A stretch of DNA of 64,000 nucleotides from Clostridium pasteurianum BC1 (lineage in GTDB: Bacteria > Bacillota > Clostridia > Clostridiales > Clostridiaceae). The stretch lies in assembly GCF_000389635.1 (NCBI RefSeq), contig NC_021182.1, positions 1,612,001-1,676,000 on the forward strand, given 5' to 3'. The first letter of the stretch is position 1, and every line of letters starts with the position of its first letter. A program made the position numbers and the translations under genes. The notes under the pieces are model-generated. The model was not told where the DNA came from. It saw only the letters and a program-made list of their open reading frames with translations, and did not search any database. Of this stretch, positions 25,265 to 34,331 are shown piece by piece.

Positions 25265-27544
25265 ATGAGAATAGATGATTTGTTAAATGAAATTATTACT
25301 GCTGCTTATAATGAAGCTAGGGATAAAAAACATGAATATCTGACACCAGAGCATATCCTTTATGCTTCGTTATTTTTTGATGAAGGAAAAAAATTAATAA
25401 AAAGCTGTGGTGGAAATATAGAATTACTTAAAGATGATTTAAACACTTATTTTAATGATAATATACCAGTAGTAGAAAATAGTGAACCGACACAGACAGA
25501 AGGAATACAAAATGTACTGAATACAGCAGCACAACATATATTGTCCTCAGGGAAAGACAATATTAAACTTGAACATGTTATTGTGGCTATATATGATGAA
25601 GAAGAGGGCTTCGGAAGCTATTTTTTAAAGAAACAGGGAATAAAAAGATTAGATATTTTAAATTATATTACACATGGTATTTCTAAGGTAGAAGATGAGG
25701 AAGAGTATGAACTTATCAGTGAAGGCGAGAAAAAAGATGGATACGATGAAAATGGTGAAGTGAATGGAGCAGATAAAAAAGAGAATTTCATAAGTAGGTT
25801 TACTGTTGACTTAACTGAAAAAGCCAGAATGGGTAACATTGATCCTCTTATAGGAAGAGAAGATATTTTAGAAAAAAGTATCCAGATTTTATGTAGAAGG
25901 TTTAAAAATAATCCTGTACATGTTGGTGAGCCTGGCGTGGGTAAAACAGCCATAACAGAAGGATTAGCAAATTTAATTGCAGAAAATAAAGTGCCAAAAG
26001 CACTGAGAGGAAGTACTGTATATTATCTTGATATGGGAAGTTTGCTGGCAGGAACCAGATACAGAGGCGATTTTGAAGAGAGAATAAAGAAGGTTTTAAA
26101 TAAGCTTAGAAAACAAGGAAATACTATTGTTTATATTGATGAAATCCATAATATAGTAGGTGCTGGTTCTGTTTCTGGTGGTGCTATGGATGCTTCAAAC
26201 ATTTTAAAACCTTTTTTGCTGGATGGAAGAATCAAATTTATAGGGGCAACTACCTATGATGAGTATAAGAAGATTTTTGAAAAAGATAGGGCATTATCTA
26301 GAAGATTTCAAAAGATAGAAGTATTAGAGCCTTCAGTGGAGGAAACCTATAATATTCTACTTGGGCTTAAAGATAACTATGAAAAATTTCATGAAGTTAA
26401 ATATACAGATGAGGCACTAAAATCAGCGGCTGAATTATCTGCAAAATATATTAATGATAGATTCCTTCCTGATAAGGCTATTGACGTGATAGATGAAGTA
26501 GGTGCATATGTTAAGATACATAAGGTTAATGAAGAGGATATCAGTATAATTGATGAAGATGATATTCAAAAAGTTGTTGCTTCCATAGCAAAAATTCCGG
26601 AACAAAATGTTTCAACCAGTGAAATTGATAAATTGAAGAATCTTGAAGCAATTTTAAAAAAAGAAATATATTCTCAGGATAAGGCTGTAGAAACGGTTGT
26701 AAGAGCAATAAAACGTTCAAGAGCAGGTTTCAATGATGATAATAGAACTGTTGCAAATCTTCTTTTTGTAGGCCCTACTGGAGTGGGAAAAACAGAAATT
26801 TCAAAGAAATTGGCTGAAACATTATCTATTCCACTTATAAGATTTGATATGAGTGAATATCAGGAAAAGCATTCAGTAGCTAAACTTATAGGAGCGCCAC
26901 CAGGATATGTAGGTTACGAAGAGGGTGGACTGTTAACAGATGCAGTTAGGAAAACTCCACATTGTGTACTACTGCTGGATGAGATAGAAAAAGTTCATCC
27001 GGATATTTTAAATGTACTTCTTCAGTTAATGGATTACGCAACGCTTACAGATAATACAGGCAAGAAAGCGGATTTCAGAAATGTTATTTTAATAATGACC
27101 TCCAATGCAGGAGCATCAAAGGTTGGAAAATCTATAATTGGATTTGGGGAGAGAAAGCTCCAGGGGGAAGAAATCAAAAAGGAAGTTGAAAGATTATTCT
27201 CTCCAGAGTTTAGAAATAGACTTGATGATATTGTGGTATTCAATGGTATAGATAAAACCATGGCACTGCTTATTGCAAAGAAAGCTTTAAAGGAGTTTGA
27301 AGAAAAACTTTTAGAAAAAAATATAAACTTACAGGTTACAGAAGATTGTTACCAGTGGGTTGCTGAAAAGGGATATTCTTCAATATATGGTGCTAGAGAA
27401 ATTCTAAGGGTAGTACAGCATGAAATTAAACCCTATTTTGTAGATGCAGTTCTATTTGGCGATTTAGCTAAAGGAGGCACTGCAATGATTGATGTTAAAG
27501 ATGGAAAAATAATAATTGACAGTGATTTTTCTAAAGAGCATTAA
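25265..27544 (+). CDS. clpA: ClpA, ATP-dependent Clp protease ATP-binding subunit
   Basis: The 759-aa AAA+ protein has the Clp N-domain (residues about 1-145), an acidic linker, D1 with Walker A GEPGVGKT (near 220) and Walker B YIDEIHN, and D2 with GPTGVGKT (near 505), LLLDEIEK and sensor NVILIMTSNAG. An IGFGE loop near 625 is the site used to dock ClpP. It lacks the long ClpB middle domain. It works with ClpS and with the ClpP encoded at 62.9 kb. His replaces the usual Leu just before GEPGVGKT. Confidence 0.95.
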   Translation: MRIDDLLNEIITAAYNEARDKKHEYLTPEHILYASLFFDEGKKLIKSCGGNIELLKDDLNTYFNDNIPVVENSEPTQTEGIQNVLNTAAQHILSSGKDNIKLEHVIVAIYDEEEGFGSYFLKKQGIKRLDILNYITHGISKVEDEEEYELISEGEKKDGYDENGEVNGADKKENFISRFTVDLTEKARMGNIDPLIGREDILEKSIQILCRRFKNNPVHVGEPGVGKTAITEGLANLIAENKVPKALRGSTVYYLDMGSLLAGTRYRGDFEERIKKVLNKLRKQGNTIVYIDEIHNIVGAGSVSGGAMDASNILKPFLLDGRIKFIGATTYDEYKKIFEKDRALSRRFQKIEVLEPSVEETYNILLGLKDNYEKFHEVKYTDEALKSAAELSAKYINDRFLPDKAIDVIDEVGAYVKIHKVNEEDISIIDEDDIQKVVASIAKIPEQNVSTSEIDKLKNLEAILKKEIYSQDKAVETVVRAIKRSRAGFNDDNRTVANLLFVGPTGVGKTEISKKLAETLSIPLIRFDMSEYQEKHSVAKLIGAPPGYVGYEEGGLLTDAVRKTPHCVLLLDEIEKVHPDILNVLLQLMDYATLTDNTGKKADFRNVILIMTSNAGASKVGKSIIGFGERKLQGEEIKKEVERLFSPEFRNRLDDIVVFNGIDKTMALLIAKKALKEFEEKLLEKNINLQVTEDCYQWVAEKGYSSIYGAREILRVVQHEIKPYFVDAVLFGDLAKGGTAMIDVKDGKIIIDSDFSKEH

Positions 27545-27751
27545 GCCGGTATTGAGCCTGATTGATAAATAAGCTGAAAAACTTCAGATAAAAACAAATT
27601 TTTACTCAGTAAGATTTATTATAAATGACATATTAATACTTATGGCAGTGTTTAAACGTATGAATAGGAACTTAAAAAAATAGATTGGCAGCTATCTTAA
27701 TAAAATATTAAGATTTAAGTCAAAAAATGGTAACAAAATGGAAAAGAAAAT

Positions 27752-27856
27752 TTAATATTATTCTGATATTATAAAAATATGAAAATTATCCCTTACAAAA
27801 ACTTAATATGTAATATTCATTTAGTACTGATACAAAATATCAGTACTTATTTTTTT
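27752..27856 (+). ncRNA. Candidate small RNA cassette F
   Basis: TTAATA (27752-27757), 12 bases, TATAAA (27770-27775), TCCC at 27789-27792 and a terminator AGTACTGATA-CAAAA-TATCAGTACT (27823-27847) followed by TATTTTTTT. The layout repeats that of C2 and C4 although it is more than 5 kb away. Confidence 0.4.
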
Positions 27857-27941
27857 ATGTGATTATTTTTAAAATAATCGGTATAAATAAAAATTAACTT
27901 GTAAATAATGTAAAATGAGTGGACAACTTATTATTGAGACA

Positions 27942-27985
27942 GCTGCTGTAAAAACTAGTATAGTAACAGCAGCAATTTTCTTTTT
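27942..27985 (+). terminator. Terminator-like hairpin
   Basis: GCTGCTGT and ACAGCAGC form an 8-bp stem around 16 nt, followed by a T-rich tail. TTAACT and TAAAAT about 25-50 bp upstream, 11 bp apart, could be its promoter. Confidence 0.5.
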
Positions 27986-28048
27986 ACATGTCTAAGTATG
28001 AATAAAAATATTCACAGAATAACATTAATTATAAGGAGAGATTGAATA

Positions 28049-28360
28049 ATGGAAATTCCAATACTGATAAAAAACTCTAAAGTAGATTATAAAGAGGCGA
28101 ATATGGATGAGTTAATAAGAAATGTGCGCGAACATTGTAATAACCTTGATAAATTGTCAAGAGAAGAATTTACAGAAAATGAGCAGGTATTATCTTCACA
28201 AACTCTATATTTAATTCAAGATTGTATACAGATATTAAAGTATTTAAAGGATAATGAATACAATATAGATATAGATCTTCAAATTTACAATTATGAAATT
28301 AGGGATTATAAAAAAGCAGGTAAGGTAGCTTTGAGTTGGCTTGAAGATGGAAAAGCTTAA
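28049..28360 (+). CDS. 103-aa hypothetical protein
   Basis: It starts behind AAGGAGAG. The product is acidic, helical and cytosolic (MDELIRNVREHCNNLDKL, LIQDCIQILKYLKDNEYNID). No family is recognised. The gene stands alone between RNA-like hairpins and the structured repeat at 28.5 kb. Confidence 0.55.
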   Translation: MEIPILIKNSKVDYKEANMDELIRNVREHCNNLDKLSREEFTENEQVLSSQTLYLIQDCIQILKYLKDNEYNIDIDLQIYNYEIRDYKKAGKVALSWLEDGKA

Positions 28361-28526
28361 AAGATAGAATAAAGATTAAATTATGTAGGGTAATAACTTA
28401 ATAAATAATGCTTATATCCAGTATAAATATTATTTATTTGACAGCGGCTAGCATAATATAAAGGTAATCTAAATTTGGCTATTATGTTGAAAATAACACC
28501 CAGGCTTAGATTATCAATGAATCTTA

Positions 28527-28554
28527 TTTAGTGGAAGTTTGTAATTCTACTAAA
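28527..28554 (+). repeat. Small hairpin repeat, relative of 36383-36411
   Basis: TTTAGTGGAA pairs with TTCTACTAAA and is followed by TTTAGATGAATTATC. The hairpin at 36383 has the same GTAGAAG/CTTCTAC core and the tail TATTAGATGATGTCC. Confidence 0.4.
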
Positions 28555-28578
28555 TTTAGATGAATTATCAAGGAACGT

Positions 28579-28673
28579 GTCGCTGTTATCTCCACCTTGT
28601 AGAAAAGTAGAGAACCAAAATCTTGATTTTGTGTGAATCACTTTCACAGAGTGCGGTGGAGTGTTACAGCGAC
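28579..28673. repeat. Structured cruciform-like element
   Basis: The outer stems GTCGCTGT/ACAGCGAC and CTCCACC/GGTGGAG enclose two small hairpins (CAAAATC-TT-GATTTTG and GTGAATCACTTTCAC). The layout resembles a multi-branched RNA or a palindromic mobile repeat. Parts recur at 23640-23735. Confidence 0.5.
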
Positions 28674-28691
28674 TAGTTATCGGATAAAGTG

Positions 28692-29681
28692 TTAAGTACT
28701 TTTTCTAATTACTAAATCAGGGCGAATCATTATACTTGATGATACATTTCTATTTTCAATAACATCATTAAGTAATTTAACGCTTAGTGAGCTGGTGATT
28801 TCTACTTTGTTGTCTACAGATGTTAATTCTGGATAGCAGCATTCAGTAAAGATGGAGTTATTAAAGCCAGTTACAGCAACATCCTTCGGAACATCAAGAC
28901 CTAATTCCCTAAGTTTTTTAATAGCGCCTATGGCAGTGATATCTTCTCCAAATATTATGGCGGAAAATTTTTTGTGGAGTTTCATAAGTTTTTCCACCGC
29001 TTCACAGCCACCTTTCAGTCCTTTTTCTACTGTTATTATAGAATTATCATCTATAGTTAGGTCATGTTTGTTCATTCCAATTATAAAGCCATCTTTTTTT
29101 TCATTGGCACTATAGGTGTCTAAATCTTTTACATATACAATATCTGAATGGCCTTTTTCAACTAGATGATCCACACAAAGGGTTATTCCGTAAGAATCAT
29201 CTACTAATATTGAATAGGTATTTTCTACATTTAAGAAAGCATTTATAGATACTAAGGGAATATTTTTAGCATAGATGGATATTGCAGTTTTTATATCTTC
29301 ATTGTCAAATATAGATCCCATTAGAATAATGCCATCTATATTTCTTTCAGCCAGCATTTTAATGTAGTTTATGCTTTCTGTAGTCTTACCACTTGTATTG
29401 CAAAGTATGACGCTGTAGCCTAACTTATTAAATTCTCTTTCAATTATATAAGCAGTATTAGCATGGTGCACATCTGTAATATCTATAGTCAGTACCCCTA
29501 TAGATTTCATAGATTTTGAAACTAAACCTCTAGCTATGGCATTAGGTGTATAATTATATTTTTTTAATATATATTCAACTTTATCTTTAGTTTTTTTACT
29601 GATATTTTCTTTATTATTTAAGACTCTGGATACAGTAGTTATAGAAACACCAGCTTCTTTGGCAATATCATAAATATTCAT
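28692..29681 (-). CDS. LacI-family transcriptional regulator
   Basis: The 329-aa protein starts behind GGAGGAAAAGCT. It has the N-terminal LacI helix-turn-helix (IYDIAKEAGVSITTVSRVL) with the hinge helix region YTPNAIARGLVS, then a periplasmic-binding-like sugar domain (GVLTIDITDVHHANTAY, IILMGSIFDN, AVTGFNNSIFTEC). It is divergent from the hexuronate cluster, and two TGAAAGCCCTTTCA sites in that cluster are good candidate operators (inference). A cre-like site at 29737 lies in its own upstream region. Confidence 0.9.
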   Translation of the reverse strand: MNIYDIAKEAGVSITTVSRVLNNKENISKKTKDKVEYILKKYNYTPNAIARGLVSKSMKSIGVLTIDITDVHHANTAYIIEREFNKLGYSVILCNTSGKTTESINYIKMLAERNIDGIILMGSIFDNEDIKTAISIYAKNIPLVSINAFLNVENTYSILVDDSYGITLCVDHLVEKGHSDIVYVKDLDTYSANEKKDGFIIGMNKHDLTIDDNSIITVEKGLKGGCEAVEKLMKLHKKFSAIIFGEDITAIGAIKKLRELGLDVPKDVAVTGFNNSIFTECCYPELTSVDNKVEITSSLSVKLLNDVIENRNVSSSIMIRPDLVIRKST

Positions 29682-29736
29682 AGCTTTTCCTCCGTAGAAA
29701 TACGTATATAAACAAAATTATTTCTTTTCATCTTAT

Positions 29737-29750
29737 TGAAAGCGCTTATA
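29737..29750. promoter_or_regulatory. cre-like / LacI-type operator upstream of the regulator gene
   Basis: TGAAAGCGCTTATA matches most of the CcpA/LacI-type consensus (TGAAARCGYT core) and lies about 55 bp upstream of the lacI-type gene start. Confidence 0.45.
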
Positions 29751-30051
29751 ATTTTTATATATTATTAATAAGTAATAATTACAATTTGTAAAAAATTGAT
29801 AACTAATTATACTAATATAGAAGTAATTATTTAGTATAGTACATTTAATTCCTAAAATTTCTATCAATAAGATAAGCTTATTATATTTATTAATTTAGAT
29901 AATGTCAAATTTAACAGCAAACAGCTTGAACTCTTGATATCAATAAGATAAGAAAGATTATTTAATCCAGAATATTTACATGAAATTCTTTTGAAAAATA
30001 TTTTTATATAAAGAATTTTAGAGATTGCAAAAAAATATATTAAAATAGCTA

Positions 30052-30080
30052 TTGAAATCTTTTACAAAATATAATATAAT
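30052..30080 (+). promoter_or_regulatory. Promoter of the first hexuronate operon
   Basis: TTGAAA (30052-30057), 17 bp, TATAAT (30075-30080). The same module occurs at 35753-35781. Confidence 0.7.
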
Positions 30081-30094
30081 GAAGTTGTTGAAAA

Positions 30095-30108
30095 TGAAAG
30101 CCCTTTCA
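30095..30108. promoter_or_regulatory. Operator site 1
   Basis: TGAAAGCCCTTTCA, palindromic except for the centre, starting 15 bp after the -10 box. An identical site lies at 35797. Probable target of the LacI-type regulator at 28692, or of CcpA. Confidence 0.6.
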
Positions 30109-30191
30109 TAAGAGCTTATGAATATCTATGTAGGGGGTACATAGAATAAGTATTTTCAATTATATAAATAAAAATTTTGGAGGTGTAAATT

Positions 30192-30662
30192 ATGATATTT
30201 GGTGACATAAATAATCTTAGTGATATGGAGAAGATTCTTCCTAAGCCTATAGTGAAAACGATTAATTATTTAAAGAGTAATGATTTCCTTAATATGGAGT
30301 CAGGAGTTTATGAAATTGATGGAAAAAATATATATGCACAGGTAATAGATACTACAACGAAGGAAAAAAGTAATGCTAAACCTGAAGTGCACAAAAAATA
30401 TATTGATGTACAATTTTCAGTAGAGGGAAAAGAAAAGATAGGTTTTGCTAGAGATACTGGTAATAATGAAGTATCAGAAGATTTATTAGAAGAAAGAGAT
30501 ATTAAGTTTTATGAAAATGCTGAAAATGAAGTGGATTTAATAATGAAGCCGGGAAATTTTGCTGTACTTTTCCCAAATGATGTTCATAGACCTGCTTGTT
30601 CTGTTGGAGAACCATGTAATATAAGGAAGGTAATCGTAAAGGTAAACTCAGAAATACTTTAA
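30192..30662 (+). CDS. YhcH/YjgK/YiaL family protein (cupin), copy 1
   Basis: The 156-aa cupin-fold protein has a TTTGGAGGTG ribosome binding site. Family landmarks are visible: GVYEIDGKNIYAQV, KPEVHKKYIDVQ with the His, and PGNFAVLFPNDVHRPAC with the second metal His. Family members act on sugar acids or anomers and usually sit beside sialic-acid or hexuronate genes. A paralogue lies at 35865 with its own copy of the promoter and operator. Confidence 0.85.
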   Translation: MIFGDINNLSDMEKILPKPIVKTINYLKSNDFLNMESGVYEIDGKNIYAQVIDTTTKEKSNAKPEVHKKYIDVQFSVEGKEKIGFARDTGNNEVSEDLLEERDIKFYENAENEVDLIMKPGNFAVLFPNDVHRPACSVGEPCNIRKVIVKVNSEIL

Positions 30663-30677
30663 AAGGAGAATTCTTTA

Positions 30678-31682
30678 ATGAAAACTATACGTTGGGGAAT
30701 GATTGGCTGTGGTGATGTAGCAGAAGTTAAAAGTGGCCCTGGTTTTTATAAATGTGAAAATTCAACTTTACAAGCGGTAACTAGCAGGAGAATAGAAAGA
30801 GCTAAAAATTATGCCAAACGACATAATGTGTCAAAAGTATATAATCAAGCAGATGAATTAATAAATGCTCCTGATATAGATGCTGTATATATTGCTACGC
30901 CTCCAAGTTTTCATAAAGAATATGCTATAAAATGTGCTAGGGCAGGTAAAACTGTGTATATTGAAAAACCTATGGCTGAAACTTATAAGGATTGTCTTGA
31001 AATAATAGAAGAATGTAAAAAAACAAATACACTTGCATTTGTTGCATATTATAGAAGAGCCATGGAGCGGTTTAAAAGGATTAAGAAAATTGTAAACGAT
31101 AAAGTTATTGGAGATGTAAGACTTGTAAATGTAACTTTATATAAAAAAGCTGCTAAGGAAGACTATGACAGAAATAATTTGCCTTGGAGATTAATACCTG
31201 AAATCTCTGGTGGTGGCAAGTTTTTAGATATGGGAGTTCATGAAATTGACATTTTGGATTTTATATTTGGGCCTTTTTTAGAAATTGAGGGAAAAGCATC
31301 AAATCAAGCAGGATTGTATGAAGTTGAAGATATAGTTACAGCTAATTGGAAGTTTCAAAATGATGTACATGGTACTGGAATTTGGCATTTTACAAGCTTT
31401 GAAGACTGTGATAGAGTTGAAATAATTGGTGATAGAGGAAAGATATATTTTCAGTTTTTTAGTGAAAAGCCTATATATGTAACAACAAAAGAGGGTGTAG
31501 TTCAATATGAGTATAAAGATCCAGAGCATGTTCAACAACCTTTTATTCAAAGTATTGTAAATGAATTAATAGGAAACGGAAAATGTTCAGGAGATTTGGA
31601 AAGTGCTGCAAGAACAAGTGAGGTAGCAGATAAAATATTGAAGAACTATAGAATTAAAAAAGGTTTTAGTAAATTTATATAG
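30678..31682 (+). CDS. Gfo/Idh/MocA family oxidoreductase
   Basis: The 334-aa protein has an N-terminal Rossmann domain (RWGMIGCGDVAEVKSGPGF), the motif YIEKPMAETYKDC containing the conserved EKP Lys, and a C-terminal alpha/beta domain with GGKFLDMGVHEID. Such enzymes oxidise or reduce sugars with NAD(P). Its place between yhcH and uxuA, 15 bp after yhcH, suggests a step that feeds a sugar or inositol-type substrate into the hexuronate route. The exact substrate is unknown. Confidence 0.8.
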   Translation: MKTIRWGMIGCGDVAEVKSGPGFYKCENSTLQAVTSRRIERAKNYAKRHNVSKVYNQADELINAPDIDAVYIATPPSFHKEYAIKCARAGKTVYIEKPMAETYKDCLEIIEECKKTNTLAFVAYYRRAMERFKRIKKIVNDKVIGDVRLVNVTLYKKAAKEDYDRNNLPWRLIPEISGGGKFLDMGVHEIDILDFIFGPFLEIEGKASNQAGLYEVEDIVTANWKFQNDVHGTGIWHFTSFEDCDRVEIIGDRGKIYFQFFSEKPIYVTTKEGVVQYEYKDPEHVQQPFIQSIVNELIGNGKCSGDLESAARTSEVADKILKNYRIKKGFSKFI

Positions 31683-31731
31683 TATTTAACTATAATTATA
31701 TAATAAAGCTTAAAAGAGAGGGGAAAAAATT

Positions 31732-32778
31732 ATGCAAATGACTTTTAGATGGTACGGTGATGATGATAAAGTTACCTTAGACCAAATAAAGCAGATACCA
31801 GGAGTTACAGGAATTGTTTCCGCTATATATGATGTTCCAGTAGGTGAAGTTTGGCCAATAGAAAAGATTATAGCTTTAAAAGAAAAAATAGAAGCTAAGG
31901 GATTAAATTTTGATACTATAGAGAGCGTACCAGTTCATGAAGATATAAAAAGAGGATTACCTACCAGAGATGAACTTATATCAAACTATTGTGAGACCTT
32001 GAGAAATCTATCAAAGGTAGGAATAAAAGTAGTCTGCTATAATTTTATGCCAGTATTTGACTGGACTAGATCTGATCTAGACTTTGAATTAGAAGATGGA
32101 TCAACAGCTCTTGTATACAGACAGAAAACTGTAGAAAAAATGGATCCATCTACAGGGGAGTTGTCCCTTCCAGGATGGGATTCAAGCTATACAAAGGAAG
32201 AACTTAAGGACTTATTAAATGAATACAAAAAAATTACTGAAGAAGATTTATGGAATAATTTAGAATATTTTCTTAAAAAAATTGTTCCAGTGGCAGAATT
32301 GGCAGATATAAAAATGGCAATACATCCGGATGATCCACCTTGGTCAATATTTGGACTTCCAAGAATAATAACCAGTAAGAAAAATCTAGATAGACTTATA
32401 AATTTAGTTGATAGTCCTAGTAATGGAATAACTCTTTGCTCAGGTTCTTTAGGACCTAATCCTAATAATGATATACCTGATATGATACGTTATTTTGGAA
32501 GCAAGGGCAGAATACACTTTGCTCATACAAGAAATATTAAAATTACTGGTGATAGAGATTTTGAAGAAGCACCTCATAGAAGTGTAGATGGCTCTCTAGA
32601 TATGGTTGAAATCATGACAGCCTATCACGATGTAGGTTTTGATGGGCCAATGAGACCGGATCATGGAAGAATGATTTGGGGTGAAACTGGAAGACCAGGA
32701 TATGGGCTTTATGACAGAGCTTTAGGCGCAACCTATTTAAATGGAATATGGGAAACCTTAGAGAAGCAATCCAAATAG
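31732..32778 (+). CDS. uxuA: Mannonate dehydratase
   Basis: The 348-aa protein matches UxuA throughout: [17 protein letters not shown] at the start, [32 protein letters not shown] with metal ligands, HFAHTRN and [11 protein letters not shown]. It dehydrates D-mannonate to 2-keto-3-deoxygluconate using a divalent metal. The ribosome binding site is AGAGGGG. An SDR-type fructuronate reductase follows, completing the fructuronate-to-KDG pair. Confidence 0.95.
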   Translation: MQMTFRWYGDDDKVTLDQIKQIPGVTGIVSAIYDVPVGEVWPIEKIIALKEKIEAKGLNFDTIESVPVHEDIKRGLPTRDELISNYCETLRNLSKVGIKVVCYNFMPVFDWTRSDLDFELEDGSTALVYRQKTVEKMDPSTGELSLPGWDSSYTKEELKDLLNEYKKITEEDLWNNLEYFLKKIVPVAELADIKMAIHPDDPPWSIFGLPRIITSKKNLDRLINLVDSPSNGITLCSGSLGPNPNNDIPDMIRYFGSKGRIHFAHTRNIKITGDRDFEEAPHRSVDGSLDMVEIMTAYHDVGFDGPMRPDHGRMIWGETGRPGYGLYDRALGATYLNGIWETLEKQSK

Positions 32779-32916
32779 AATTATGGAACTTATATATTTT
32801 TTATTGACATGGAATATTAAAAATTAACATTTACCAATATTATGTTTAGACTATTATTCATAGAAATTTGCAGCTCAGCAGCTATGAAAAATATAAAATG
32901 TAGGGGGAGTTAAATT

Positions 32917-33774
32917 ATGGATTTACCATTTAAAATTGATTTAAAGGATAAGGTTATAGTAGTTACTGGTGCTGGTGGAGTTATCTGCGGTACCTTTGCT
33001 AAGGCATTAGCCCAGTGTGGGGGTAAGATAGCAGTACTAGATAGAAATGAAGAGAGAGCAAGTGCTGTTGCAGGGGAAATAAATGCTAATGGCGGAATTG
33101 CAATTAGCGTACCCACAGATGTACTTAATATTGAAAGTCTTAAGAGGGCAAGGAATACAGTTAATGAGAAGTTGGGAACATGTGATGTTTTACTTAATGG
33201 TGCAGGAGGAAATAATCCAAAGGGAACCACATCTAAAGAATATCTTTTTAAAGAAGATATAGAAAACAAAAAAGAAGATGAGATAACTTTCTTCGATTTA
33301 GATCAAAAGGGAATTGAATTTGTCTTTAACTTAAACTTTTTGGGAACTCTTCTTCCGACTCAGGTATTTGCAAAGGATATGATAGATAAAAAGGATGCAG
33401 CTATAGTCAATATATCTTCTATGAATGCTTTTACTCCACTTACAAAAATTCCAGCTTATAGTGGTGCTAAAGCAGCAGTTTCTAACTTTACTCAGTGGCT
33501 TGCAGTACATTTCTCAAAGGTGGGAATAAGAGTAAATGCAATAGCTCCGGGTTTTCTTGTAACTAATCAAAATAAGGCATTGCTTTTAAATGAAGATGGA
33601 AGCTATACTGAAAGATCTAAAAAAATATTAAGTGCAACACCAATGGATAGATTTGGTGATTGTGAAGAATTACTTGGTACACTGTTTTGGCTTATAGATA
33701 GTAAAGCTTCAAGCTTTGTAAATGGAGTGGTTGTTCCAGTAGATGGGGGATTTTCAGCTTACTCTGGGGTTTAA
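32917..33774 (+). CDS. uxuB: SDR-family fructuronate reductase (D-mannonate oxidoreductase)
   Basis: This 285-aa short-chain dehydrogenase has the TGAGGVICGTFAKAL dinucleotide loop, the NGAGGNNP strand, Ser of NISSMNAF, the YSGAKAAV catalytic Tyr/Lys and IAPGFLVTNQNKAL. The long insert with NNPKGTT and the fixed place after uxuA are typical of the SDR type of fructuronate reductase, as in the Bacillus YjmF/UxuB type. It converts D-fructuronate to D-mannonate with NAD(P)H. The symbol follows function; it is not related to the long-chain UxuB of E. coli. Confidence 0.85.
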   Translation: MDLPFKIDLKDKVIVVTGAGGVICGTFAKALAQCGGKIAVLDRNEERASAVAGEINANGGIAISVPTDVLNIESLKRARNTVNEKLGTCDVLLNGAGGNNPKGTTSKEYLFKEDIENKKEDEITFFDLDQKGIEFVFNLNFLGTLLPTQVFAKDMIDKKDAAIVNISSMNAFTPLTKIPAYSGAKAAVSNFTQWLAVHFSKVGIRVNAIAPGFLVTNQNKALLLNEDGSYTERSKKILSATPMDRFGDCEELLGTLFWLIDSKASSFVNGVVVPVDGGFSAYSGV

Positions 33775-33839
33775 ATTGTATTATAACTGTCTGAAATATA
33801 AAATTGTTGGTACTATTAAAAAATGTTTATTACTATCTT

Positions 33840-33911
33840 AGACATGATAAATAAATAACTGGTCAGTATGTATACTAGTATATTTCATTGGCCGTTTATT
33901 TCCACATAGCT
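33840..33911 (+). repeat. Degraded MITE-like palindromic element
   Basis: The left end GACATGATAAATAAATAACT then GGTCAGTATG matches the family end at 54414 and 60196. The right end (TTTATTTCCACATAGCTTA) is eroded. The length agrees with the short form. Confidence 0.4.
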
Positions 33912-33945
33912 TAAATTAATCTATTCTTGTTGAATGTTTTACTTC

Positions 33946-33977
33946 CATTTAGATGGGTATAGATACCTATCTAAATG
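33946..33977. terminator. Bidirectional terminator after uxuB
   Basis: CATTTAGATGGGTA and TACCTATCTAAATG form a 14-bp stem with one G-U pair around TAGA, flanked by AAAGTTTT and its mirror. Confidence 0.7.
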
Positions 33978-34281
33978 AAAGTTTTACTCCTGTATAAATT
34001 ATGCTGCAGATAACAGTTTTATATATTGAAAATTTTGTTAATTAATGGTAAACTAAAAATTAAAATTAAGCAACTTCAATGTGATTTTTATAGATTTACT
34101 AGTTTTATTTCTCTCTATGTTCATTTCAGTTAAAATTTTAACTAGATAATATATTTTTTTTTATTAGATAATATTAGTATGTATATGGATAATTACAATG
34201 GTTTTGTAAAATTTAAATTTAACAAAATTTATAGAATTTATCTGTATAAGACATGCATATATTATAGATTTGACTGTTAAG

Positions 34282-34293
34282 TAAACGCTTTCA
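34282..34293. promoter_or_regulatory. cre-like site upstream of the MFS transporter
   Basis: TAAACGCTTTCA (reverse TGAAAGCGTTTA) matches the CcpA/LacI-type core and lies about 40 bp upstream of the transporter start. Confidence 0.5.
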
Positions 34294-34331
34294 AAATAAA
34301 TATAAATTATAATATGAGGAGTGTATAAATT

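Larger units (their letters stand above)
27545..28048. other. Intergenic DNA with two RNA-like cassettes
   Basis: No gene is supported. It contains cassette F (27752-27856) and a hairpin unit at 27942-27985. The rest is AT-rich. Confidence 0.5.
33775..34331. other. Intergenic DNA with degraded MITE and hairpin
   Basis: No gene is supported. It holds an eroded copy of the palindromic element (33840-33911), a terminator hairpin (33946-33977) and a cre-like site (34282-34293). Confidence 0.5.
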
